Origin: Trogon surrucura
Taxonomy: Eukaryota; Chordata; Aves; Trogoniformes; Trogonidae
Direction: 5' to 3'
NCBI GenBank assembly: GCA_020746105.1
Contig: CM036632.1
Location: 8,478,001 to 8,542,000 of the forward strand
Length of the DNA: 64,000 nucleotides
Positions within the stretch are counted from its first letter, which is position 1. Each line of letters opens with the position of its first letter. This document shows positions 12,634 to 24,600 of this stretch, piece after piece. The position numbers and the translations under genes are program-made. The notes below the pieces were generated by a model. The model saw only the letters and a program-made list of their open reading frames with translations. It did not search any database and had not been told where the DNA came from.

Positions 12634-15600
12634 AGGAAGCTAAAGTTTGCTTCCTGAGCCTGTATACAACCGGGTGCTCTGATTTCTTTAACTGCTGAGC
12701 CCCCTGTGGCTGCTGCTGAAAGCTGATCTTCAGTATTTTTAGTAACTTGCTCCTCCTTGCTATTGAATTTCTTACCAAGTTCCCATCACTAGACTTGTGC
12801 AAACAGCAGCTTCTGCACAAATACCACTGAAAGCGTGATTTGCCATACTGAACTTTTATTAGAGGTGCTGATACACGAGTGTGAAAGCACCTACCTTTAG
12901 TCTCTGATTAAACTTCCACCACCAACAAGAAAACCTCTTTTAACCTGGTAAACCTATTTGACAGGTATGCTTGTGAGAACTGCTGAATCCAGAGTGTCAG
13001 AACACGTCCCGCACCCAGTCACCCTTCAGCAGGGCGCCGCTGCTTTTTTATCCTGCACGCTCACTAGCAGGATGCAAGAAGTTAGGAAACTGGCTTCTGC
13101 TCTGCAATTTCAATACGCTCTCTCAATATGAGAGAGCATCAGCTGTTCACTTGTATCACCAATAATGACTTAAATTACACTTTCTTGACTGATGTATGAC
13201 AACTAGTAAAGTCTCATCTACTCTGTATGACTTAAACCACTGAGAACTGGCAACTGAAAACACACAGCAGCCACTCCACGACTTCTCATACAGAAACTGG
13301 TATATACTTCATACTACAAAAGAAACTGCAGACCTCACTTAAGTCAAGAAATTGACTCAAATATTTTATGGAAGACAGAATTTTTGAATGTTTGTCCTGA
13401 CAATGGAAATAACATGAGAGCCAAATTCTAGGCTTTGCAAAATCATCGTTTACAACTCCAAGGTCGTAATTCGGCCAGTAGAAACAAGCTACACAGGATA
13501 TTTAAAACAATCCAATAGAAATATTAACCACGTGAAAAATACACTGAGGGGTTATATCACCGACATAAGCTGCAAGACCTCAATTCTGCATTCAGAGAGC
13601 AAAGTTAAGCACCGTGTGGCCACTAGATACTGCTCTGTGCTTTGCTCTGCAGCCTGTACAGCCCAGAGCAGATGCAGGCCTGCTTCACCTTAAAAAAACC
13701 CCAACCAACAGTATTGTAAGCTAGGTGCAGTGCAGCCTGCTGCAAAATGACTTGATGGCAGTAAAAATGGTCTGACTCGATTTTGATCTTGTCATATTGC
13801 TAAAATGCACAGTACCAGGACTCGCATCTTTGATAACCCACCTGTACTGTACATCTTGATTCTACCACTTCCCAGCATACAGTTGTTTTCATATAAAATT
13901 TTCTTTAACTCTTTGCTGGACTTGTGCTCTAGTGCAACAAGGATGTCATACAGAGATGGAAAGGTCGATTTATCGCTCAGATTTTTATCTCCTGCGCCTC
14001 CATTTGTGTCTCCAACACCTCTGGAAATATGATAGCTGGAAATTGTATTTTTTAAAGAGACTCAAGATTCCTAAAACTCCTGAAAGCTTGAAGAAAATTT
14101 ACCAAATAAATACACCAATGGTAATCTCAGTAAAACTGGTAGCAGTAAGTTGGAACCCAGAAGATAGAACAATCCAGAATTCAAGGCCAACTTAGCACTT
14201 CAGTTTTGTTTCTTATGTCTAAACTGAACGGTGAAGCTGCAGCACCACAGAGGAATTTTAACATGTCTCTCTGCCTATCAGAACCCTTCTGCAGCACTGA
14301 AGGAACAATTTTGACATCTAATTTAATTGAATAGACAGTTCAATAAAATCCACAATTGGTTTGAAGTCATTTTGGATTAAACCTCAGGTCGATAGCTCTT
14401 TATAGCTTACTGTGATTTTGGGACACATGAAATTTTTCAGAACAGGTTTTCTACTTGTCTGAGTTTCTTCACCTCTATTCTCCACATATGATTGAGCAGT
14501 TAAAGAGACAGTCCTTTGCAGAGGTCCCAGAAAACACAGTACTGATCCACCACTGATCCTCTGGAGTCAGCAGGAGTATAAATGGTGACTACACCCCGAG
14601 GGTGAATTTGGATACTTTGAATCGGCTTTGACCTCAGTCCTGGGGAGCCCAAGTCCATTCGTATTCAGCATCCCTCTGCACTGCCGCTGTCTCTGTCCTG
14701 ATTGCATAGAAACATCTATCATTCATTCTGATGATAGTTCTGACTCTCTCTTCCACAGGAGTCAGGCAGGCGTCAACCTTTATTACATGGGTGAAAAGAA
14801 GAACAGGACCTAGCACCGTTTTAATCAACTCTACTGATCAGGCTGAAGCCATCATAAACGCTGATGATCTGGCAGTGATTGGCTTTTTTAAGGTAATTCA
14901 CCAAACAACTCAAAAGGCTGGTTTCTCTTCCAATTTTGGGATATAATGCTTACTATTGCCACCAAATCCCACACATTCAAAAGATCTAGAACTTTCCTGA
15001 AGAACCCAGGCCCTCAGTTTTCTCTGCTTTAAAAAAAAAGTTATTTGTTTCTATCTGCTTTTTCACACTTCTAGACAAGCACCCCAGGCAGAGATAAGAA
15101 CATTTCACACCACAGCACTTTTCCCAAATAGGTACCCAGGCCCAGAGACCTACCACTCCGAGAGTGACGCCACAGCAGTGTCTGCCCAGCCCTGGTCACA
15201 TCAGACTCTCTTGGATCCTCTGAGAAAGGGCTTCTGCCAAACCATCCCAAATCTGGCAGCTGGTGGGAAGAGGGTAGAACTATTGAGCTACCTATCTTCA
15301 CTCCATCCTTTTCTTTGGAGAGACTTAACTTGTTGCTGGTATGGGTTATACTGCTCCTTGAGTCTCCAAGTGCAAAACATTGTGATCCCTGCCCAGAGCT
15401 GCAACTGATCTAAAAATCTATGGCTACGTGATCACTGCACCTGTTCCAACAGAAGAATAGTTGCAGGCTGTTCGGGTGAAGCAATGTTCCCTTCTTGCTT
15501 AAGTTCATAACAAAAAAAAAAAAAAAAAAGACAGTAAATATTGTCTAATACACCAGGGGTCCCTTTTCTTCATGTTTCCACATTTGATGATTTAAATAGC

Positions 15601-18600
15601 CAGTGAAATTCAGGGGGGCACAGCACAGCTCCACTAGTATCACACTAACTGTAGTTTTTAGCTCCTACCAAGTAAGAAATCTGCATGGATAGGAAGTCAT
15701 AAAATATTACTCTGTATACGATTCAGCTCATGTAGTCCTTTCTCAAGCAAATTCCTACTAGTTTCCAGAGCAGAGTAAGGCTCTTAAGATTTGAATAATA
15801 CAGAACAACAGTCAAATAGTGCAAAATAAATTTTAAGCTGTCAAGGTATGCAGTCAGAAGGTGGTAAAATAGTAATAGCTTTTCCCTGCTTTTTCAATGT
15901 GTCCTTGAAATCTTTAACATCTGAAACATTCAATCAAGGATTTTCTCTAACTAAATAGACTTTTATTCTGCTATCGCTCTTCCCAGTCAGAAGGACAGTG
16001 TCTGGACTCATACACGAACTGATAAGGTCCCAAATGTGCTGGCTACAGTAGATTGTCCAAATTTTATGGATGTGGAAAACAGGATTCATTACCAAAAATC
16101 CGTATAGAAACAGACCTGGTGAACACATACTGGATAACAGGACAAGCTGTGAAAATGCTCAGAGTGCCCAGAATTTGGCTTTGCAGCAATCTGTCTGCAG
16201 CCACTTATGAAGGAAGGCAGTTTCCAGTGCTTTGCCAGATTGAGCAGCCCTTGCTGTCACAGTGATGCTGGAGAGTTCCCTGAACCACGCTGATAGCAGA
16301 CACTGCCTGCAGATGTGTTTGACTGGACTTTGTGATTTCACCCGGGGGCTGAAATGACAATAGATGAGCATGAGCTAGAGCATGTCAGAAATTTAATGGG
16401 TGGAAGTCAACAAAATAGTGTCCAAATAAATAAAGAGCTGTATCTGGCCTTCTATTAGTCACACATGTCTCACAAATATGAGCGCCAGGATGTGTTGGGA
16501 GGTCTTAGCATATAAATTACTATTCATCTAGCATGAAATAATTGTCTGATTAAATCAAATCTGGAAGCACTGTTGCCTTTCATCACGCTTATTCACTATT
16601 GGTTTGAGGGTGGGCAGCCCAGTGACTCTCTGACATGTAGGAGTCAAAGTCCTCACTTTGAAGAACACTCAGTCAAAGCACCAAACACACCAGTGAGGTC
16701 CTCTCACAAGCAGAGCGTCCTTCTCTCCAACCCATCTCACCCTGTCAGTTGTAGCAGGGGAGCAGCCGTCGGTACGATCCTTCTTCCCCCGCAGAAGTCT
16801 TTGCAGAGGGCAGAAATGCCAGGGGAGGGCAGGGCAGGGCAGATGAAATTAGCACACAAGGGACCAGATCCCATCCATATTGACCCGGGCCAGCAGACAC
16901 TAGCTGGAAAGGTGACTGCATCAGGGGTGTCATAGGACTCCTAGGTTCTCCCCTATTGTGAAGATCTCCCCTGAGATGTGAACATGGCAAACTACATCCA
17001 CTGCACAATAACACTCTGCTTCACAAGCCTTTAGGGGCCTGCCTTACCCACCTCACCTTGTCTGCTCCACTTCTACACATCCTAGCAGGATGCAGGACAC
17101 AAGCTTAATAAATACTCTTTCTGGGACCAGGAACTTCACAATGACAGCGTGGAAGTTTTCTGTGAGACCGCAAGAGATGTGCCAGAGATGCCTTTTGGGA
17201 TGACAGCCAGCAAGGATGTCCATGCTAACTACGGCATCCAAAAGAACACTCTCGTTGTGTTTAAGAAGGTAGGAGTACAAAAGCCTAGCAAGCTTTTGAG
17301 CTGCACATACGGTGAGCTGCCACGGCAGCTCTGGGCTATGGAAAGACAATCTGGGAATTTTTTAAGTTAAATAATTTCCTAGTTGAAATTCAAACAGCTT
17401 GACACAAAGAAATATTGCATTTACAGACATGAGAGACAAGCAGAAGACAAACAGCAACCTTTATACAACTCGTATTTTCAACCTGGCTGCCTGCATTCAA
17501 ACTCCTAATTTATAGTTAAGGCTCTGGATAAAATAGCTTTATTTTCCAACCCACATTCTAATCAACACGTGCGCTTTGCACACTTCTTTTCCTTTGTACT
17601 GCTTTTGGCCAGGAATATTTTCTTCCAACTCACGGCAAAAATGGCCAACAATAAGAAAAAAACTGCACAGAAGTAGCATCAGCATTTAGGCTATGAGGTA
17701 GTCAGGCCAAGGATGTCCTAAGGGAGTGTCTGTCACAGATAACATGTATAGATACAGAAAAGATCTTTCAGTATGTTAAGATTACTGAGCAAACTGTCAG
17801 CTGTACCTGAATTTTATTTATAATCTTCTGTAATCCAACTCTGACGCTTATTTTATAAGTTACAGAATTTCAGTTACTGAGGATCTAAAATACTCTTCTC
17901 AGCTTTGTTATTTTATAAATAAGGACAGTCTCTTTGCTCCTATAGCTGATAAAGCCAACAATCTCAAAAACTTCACTGTTTGTCCAAGGGAAAACCCGTG
18001 CATCATGAAGTGCTTGAAGATGGAAAACAGACCACAACGGATCTCACGAGACTAATCAAAACCTTTACCTTGGATTTGGTCACTGAATATAATCTTGAGG
18101 TATGTGTATTGCACTGTATTAATAAAAGCTGCAGGAGAAAGACGGGAACCTATGCAGAAAGAGACCCAGGGAACTACTCTGTTCCTTAGTGTTTGAGGAT
18201 TTTGTTTCGCTTGTTTGACTAGGCCAGCCCTAAATGTACCTAGAAACACCCACAGAACCCACCAGGCAGCTCTTGGTCTAATCTAGGCCAAAGAATGCTT
18301 CCTTCTTGTCTCTTAGAAGAGACAAGAACCGGAGGCCAAAGGGTGAACTCACCTCAACAGGCAAACACCTCCCTCCCACAGAGCCAACGCAAAGGCTTGG
18401 GCTGCTTCTGTAGCCACCAGGTGAGGTGGCAGGTTGAAATGCTGTCCCCAAGCCTTGCTCCAAGCCTTTCACTCCTATTCAGCAACCAGCTCCTCTGGGC
18501 CAAGACAAGGAAGAAAAACCAGTAATAAGTTGCTAGTGCAGGCAGGCAGGGAGAGACAGGGAAACACCTGCTTGCCTGGGTGACCCTCTGTTGCCTCTGA

Positions 18601-21600
18601 TCATGGGGTGGCATGAGCTGCTGATGCCACCCAGAAGTACCCCAGCCAGATCCAGCTCCTGCAGCTGCTGCAGTTGGGCCTCTTATACAGGAGGTCAGAC
18701 TAGAAGATCACAACAGTTCCTTCTAAGTGTAAAAAGCTATGAATAATGATGAGGTTTCTCCTGGAACAGAGAACACTCAGCAGCTGCTGATCCTTCTCCC
18801 TTTAGCTTCTTTCTTAAACAATGAAAAAAAATCCAACAGTTATGGAAATCATGGGGAACCGAGTCTTAAAAGGTAAAATTTGCAACAGCAGAACTGAGTG
18901 ATACTGATACACTGAGCTGCTTCTGATTCACTGTTCTGCTTACAAAGAGCAGAACAGATGTTGAGTCTTTTGCTTCCCAGACATCTGTGAAGATTTTTGA
19001 TGTCCCTGTTGAAAATCACATCCTGCTGTTCACCCCAACGAACTCGGAGACGTTCAACGAGATTTATGAAAACTATAAGTCTGCTGCCATGGAATTTAGA
19101 GGAAAGGTTTGTAACATTGAATCCATGCAAATATGAATGCTGAAAGATCAACGTAAAACCCCTCACCAACATTAATGGTAAAAATACACTGCTGTCAGTC
19201 CATCTTCTAAGCCTACCAAACCATTTAAAAACACTTTCAGTAACTATTCTTCAAATTTGTTAAGGACACAAGCTGAGAAGTAAACCTTACTTGAAAGTGA
19301 TTCTTTAAAACACAAAGATCACACAAACCAACACTAATTCCAGCTGCTCCCAATAAACCTGATTCTGATTTTACAAATGTAATCTTCCAGGAACAGCTTC
19401 CAACCAAAGATAGTTTTAGCAGGGTTCTGGCAATTTCTGCCACCACCAGGAAATGCCATGAGGATGTCTGAGTATTGCCTGAACCAGCAGCTGGAACCAG
19501 CTACAAAACAACAGAAATATTGCAAGGCATCTGCATAGCCTTGTTAGCAGCACACAAGTTTGCGTGTATGTGAACAGGTGTAGGCAGTCATCTACAGAAG
19601 TATTTTGTTTTTCCACTGTCAATCACTGTGGTGCTACTCCTGCTCCAAGGCCATGAGACAGTGAAGGATGGTAAGTCATCCTGTAATAAAAGACCACACA
19701 TTAGAACTGGTGAAAATATATGGATTACAGGTGTAATTCTTTTTTCCTGTTAAGATTTATTAGGGAGGACAATAAGAGCTTTGAGGAGTAATTTAGAGAT
19801 ATTGCTAAAACAGGTGATAGCAACCCACTGTGAAAGAACAGAAGGAAAAGCTCCATTCCTTTTGGCTGCTTTAGCAGTTGATACTACCCAGGGTCAAGGT
19901 ACAATAAAGTCCACAGAGCTGCTGGCTGTGGACAGAGACACAATTTCCTGCATTTAAGGTTAGATCCTAAACCACTGCCAAGCTCCATGGTCCATTTCTG
20001 CAAAATGTCTAAACCAAAGCTGGAAAACTCACTCAAATGTATGACTCTCTCTTTATTGTCAGATAATATTTGTCTTGGTGAATACAAATGAAACAAGGAA
20101 CGGACGAGTTTTTGAGTATTTTCGCATCAGGGACATTGATGTTCCGGCTGTGAGAATCCTAAATCTGACAAGCAATGCACAGTACAAAATGCCTGCAGAT
20201 GAGGTGACCATGAAGAACCTGAAAGAATTTTGCCAGAGCTACCTAAATGGAAAAGCAAAGGTATGTCCATTACTAATGAGATGCCCCTCCACTACACCAA
20301 CTAAGACACTAACAAATTTGCAAAACATCTGTTTTTTAATTAGAACAGCATGCTGTTCCAATCATCAGTTTATTAATTTACTCTTGCTCTAACGTACTCA
20401 TCTGCAGTTGTTAACAGAGCCATCCTTTGTATTTAACAACTGAAGAGGACTACAAAGTTCTCCAGTCCTCCTGTGCAAAAACTGGATTAATCATTTATGG
20501 CCAAATTTTTTAGGTAATTTCAGATTATGTATTTTAGTGGTTTAAAATCTGGGTCTCTAACTGGTTGAAGGGAAGAAGCCAAAGAGTTGTGGTCAATGGG
20601 GCAGAGTCTGGCTGGATGCCTGTGTCTAGTGGGGTCCCTCAGGGGTCAGTGCTTGGGCCGGTGCCATTTAATATATTCATCAATGATCTGGATGAGGGAT
20701 TAGAGAATGTTGTCAGCAAGTTTGCTGATGACACAAAACTAGGAGGAGTGGTTGAAACACCAGAAGGCTGTGCAGCCATTCAGAGAGACCCGGACAGGCT
20801 GGAGGGCTGGGCGGGGAGAAATCTTATAAAGTTCAACAAGGGCAAGTGTAGAGTTTTGCACTTGGGAAAGAATAACCCCACATGCCAGTATAGGTTGGGG
20901 ACTGCCCTGCTGGAGAGCAGCGCAGGGGAAAGGGACCTGGGGGTTCTAGTGGACAGCAGGATGCCCATGAGCCAGCAATGTGCCCTCGTGGCCAAGAAGG
21001 CCAGTGGCATCCTGGGGTGTATTAGAAGGGGAGTAGCAAGTAAGTCTAGAGAGGTCCTCCTGCCCCTCTACTCTGCCCTGGTGAGGCCGCATCTGGAATA
21101 TTGTGTCCAGTTCTGGGCCCCTCAGTTCAAGAGAGACAGGGAGCTGCTTGAGAGAGTCCAGCACAGAGCCACAAAGATGATGAAGGGAGTGGAACATCTC
21201 CCTTATGAGGAAAGGCTGAAGGAGCTGGGTCTCTTTAGCTTGGAGAAGAGGAGGCTGAGGGGTGACCTCATTAATGTTTATAAATATGTCAAGCGGGAGT
21301 GTCAGGAGGACGGAGCCAGGCTCTTTTCAGCAGCGTCCACTGACAGGACAAGGGGCAATGGGTGGAAGCTGGAGCATAGGAGGTTCCATAAAAACATGAG
21401 GAAAAACTTTTTCACAGTGAGGGTGACAGAGCCCTGGCACAGGCTGCCCAGGGAGGTTGTGGAATCTCCTTCTTTGGAGACATTCAAAACCCGCCTGGAC
21501 GCGTTTCTGTGCGCTCTGCTGTAGGTGATCCTGCTCTGGCAGGGGGGTTGGACTAGATGATCTTTGAGGTCCCTTCCAACCTCTAACATTCTGTGAAAAT

Positions 21601-24600
21601 CATTCCCAATGGTAAATAAGTATTTGTTGTCATAATGAAGCATCAACCTCCACACTCACATGAAAAACACATTTAAATGTTTTGCTTATTCAGTGCTCTT
21701 CAAGGTGATTTATTTTGTTTCCATCACGAGGAAAAAGGATGAGGTAGTCAGTCTGACAGCAGGCAGAATTTAAGATATTTGAGTACTAGATTTGGATTTT
21801 AATGTTGTAGAGGGGTGGAAGGACAGAAGAGCTGGGGGCGTCTCCTCTTCTCCACCAAGATCTGCTTGAGGGGTACGTTCCCACCAGGAAACAGCTTCCA
21901 TGGGGAATGTGTAGTCCTTTCTACTACTGCACTGCGGCGTACAAGAAAAGAAGTTGCCAGCTAATATAGGTCTCACATTAACTTGAGCAGGAGTACAGTT
22001 TCCCCACATGCTCTGCACTTCTCACAACAGTGTTTCTGTTTCTGCTCAGCTACATCTCCCTAGTGAAGAAATTCCAGAGGACTGGGACAAGAGGCCTGTC
22101 AAAGTGCTTGTTGGAAAGAATTTCAACAGGATTGTCTTCAATAAGACCATGACTGTGTTTGTTATGTTTTGTAAGTGTTTTTGTTGTATTTGGATTTTAT
22201 GTTACTTTAGCACAATCAATCGAAAGTGAAAAACAAAAGCTCATGCTTACATACCAAACTAGTCTTTGCGGTTTGCAGAAGCTGAATGTAATGAATTTTT
22301 GTTGTCCGATGAAAGCATTCAAGAAGAAATTGTGTCCCATCTATGGAAATACTGTGATACCTTTGCTGACTTAAGGTTGCACTGAATAACACTGGATCCC
22401 TTAAGTAAATATTTGTTAAGGCTGTATCAAATCTCAGTGCTGAAAGACAAAATGACACTAGAACGTTAGGTTGTACAATGGAACATTACAGCGTGCTCTG
22501 CAGTGACTCAGGCTGTCCTCCAAGGACAGACAGTGAGTTAAGTGAGGTTGTCTAATTACAATGTGCTAGGATTAAATTCCAGAAAGGAGCTGTGGTTTAG
22601 CAAACTGTAATTCCTTTTTTCCTCCTCTGTCTGCAAGGCAAGTGGCTTTTCTGCTTGACTCTTCCCAGCAAGAAATCACTGCCCCTATTCCCACACCAGC
22701 CAACAGGGATTAGTTTGTGCCTTAGTTAGTTCAAGTAGAGCAAACATATAGACAAACTACCTCTGCTGCCCTGAATTCCAAAAAAAAATCTTAAAGGTAG
22801 CATGTTCCTGTGGTCCTTGTTGGCTGCAGCCATTTCATTCATGCAAGTCATTTTTCCATTTCAGTATTGGGAACAAGCTGATGTAAGCAGGAATTGAATC
22901 AAGTTCTCCAGAAATGGCAGGCTAGTAAACAGGATGTTGTATAATCAGGAAAGTGCCCCAGAACTTTTAATTCCATCTAAACTTAGTATGACCATTGTTC
23001 AAACGACTTAAGGATTGTTGTATGCTATTTAAGGGAATACTGGCTTCTCAGCAGTTTGCCTTTTCGCCAGCCTGCACGAGTGCAGGAGTCCAAGTCAAAA
23101 TACCAGAACATCTCAAACTCCTCCTTGAACATAGTTGATAAACACAGGTAATTTTTAGCAGGCAGAAAGCATTCTGTGCTTCTGGTAAGTATTTCACCAT
23201 GGAAATGATGCAAGACTTACTTGGGTTGCATTGGTTATCTGGTAGGCCTCTACAGCAAAGTCATACACAAGTGTGTATTATAAAAGGCTAAACAGAGCTT
23301 AAGCAAATGCATTAGTGAATAGTGAGTTATCTCTACATGAAAGCTTATAAAATTCATGAAGAACGAATGGTTTCACATAGAGGCTGTCCACAACTCCGTT
23401 AACTTTAAGGGCTAAACGGGTCCCAGCGATCGCACCAGTACATGTTCTTCTACCAGAGCATATTCTTCTACTTTTCTTTCTAAATTTGCAGATGCCCCCT
23501 GGTCCACTGACTGCAGAAAACTCCTGCCAATCTGGGATAAGCTAGGAGAGCAATATGAAAGTCGCAAAGACATAACCATCGCAAAGATAGATATCACAGC
23601 AAATGACATCCTGTCCGTTGGATTAGATCGCTATCCATTCTTCACACTCTTTCCTGCTGGACCAGATAACCAGGTGAGAAGCTGCTGGGGAAGCATGTGG
23701 AGACACAGCTGCACACTGACTGAGGGGGGATCTGTGTGTGTGTTTGCACACGTGTGTGTCGCAGTGAAAAAGGAGTCCTTCCAGCAGGAAAGCTTTAGTC
23801 CTTACCTACTCAGCACTGGATTCATTGATGTCAAAATCGTGAATTAGAGGGAGAAATCCTTCTATCGTCTTCTATGTGTGAGGCTGCGGCAAGAGCCACG
23901 TATCGTTTACGTACTGGACCTACAAGCCATTACAGCCTTACATTCTTCTGTTTAACAACCTCTAATACGTCTGTTGGGTTCTAGTGTGTCTCCATTCAGA
24001 GCAAACTTCCGACTCCCTCCTAATCTCTGTAGTCCCTCTTTACTTCAAACCATGACAAGAGATACCCTGTGCCAGTTGTTTCTGGAGCAGGTATGACTAT
24101 AACCCCTAAAATGCTGGTACTACTCTTGTTATATCCTCTACATTTTCGTAAAGCCCACATCCCATAACTTTCTTTATACATTTATGCCAGTAATTTTACT
24201 TTGTTCCAGAATCACAGCCTTAGTTGGGAATAAATACTTGCTGTCAAGATCAATGATCTTTACAATATGCTATCTAGTGCCTCAGCTGTGTTATGCAATA
24301 ATCAGAAAACACTGCTGAAAGAGGAGGCAAAGAAAAATACTAAATAGGCACATTCCTCCATCTACGTAGATAATCTAATTAAAAAGAAAATCTCTGAAGA
24401 AAATAAATTCTAACATATTGCTATAATTAAGACATTGCTAAGGTTTTCATTTTTCTTCTTAGTCCTAAACTTAAATTAAATTCTAAGACATTTGCCCATG
24501 TCCTCATTTAATCTTTGAGGACGAGATTTTCCTCTTGGATGTGCATGCACAGCTTCTAATGAATTGAACTGCAGTCCTGCACACTCATACCGTGTTCAGA

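Larger units (their letters stand above)
11791..14758 (+). other. PDILT: PDILT intron 2
   Basis: A 3.0 kb GT-AG intron. It contains the A33 tract at 12599-12631 and a short perfect hairpin at 13117-13137. No other gene or clear transposon was recognised. Confidence 0.85.
20261..22049 (+). other. PDILT: PDILT intron 7
   Basis: A 1.8 kb GT-AG intron, more than half of it taken up by the sense-oriented CR1 at about 20545-21595. The flanks are unremarkable. Confidence 0.85.

Noticed and set aside
12548-12820. Minus-strand frame with a poly-Phe run
   Set aside because: The Phe run is only the A33 tract read in reverse; no homology on either side.
20780-21655. Minus-strand frames across the CR1
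   Set aside because: They are antisense shadows of the CR1 ORF2 fragment.
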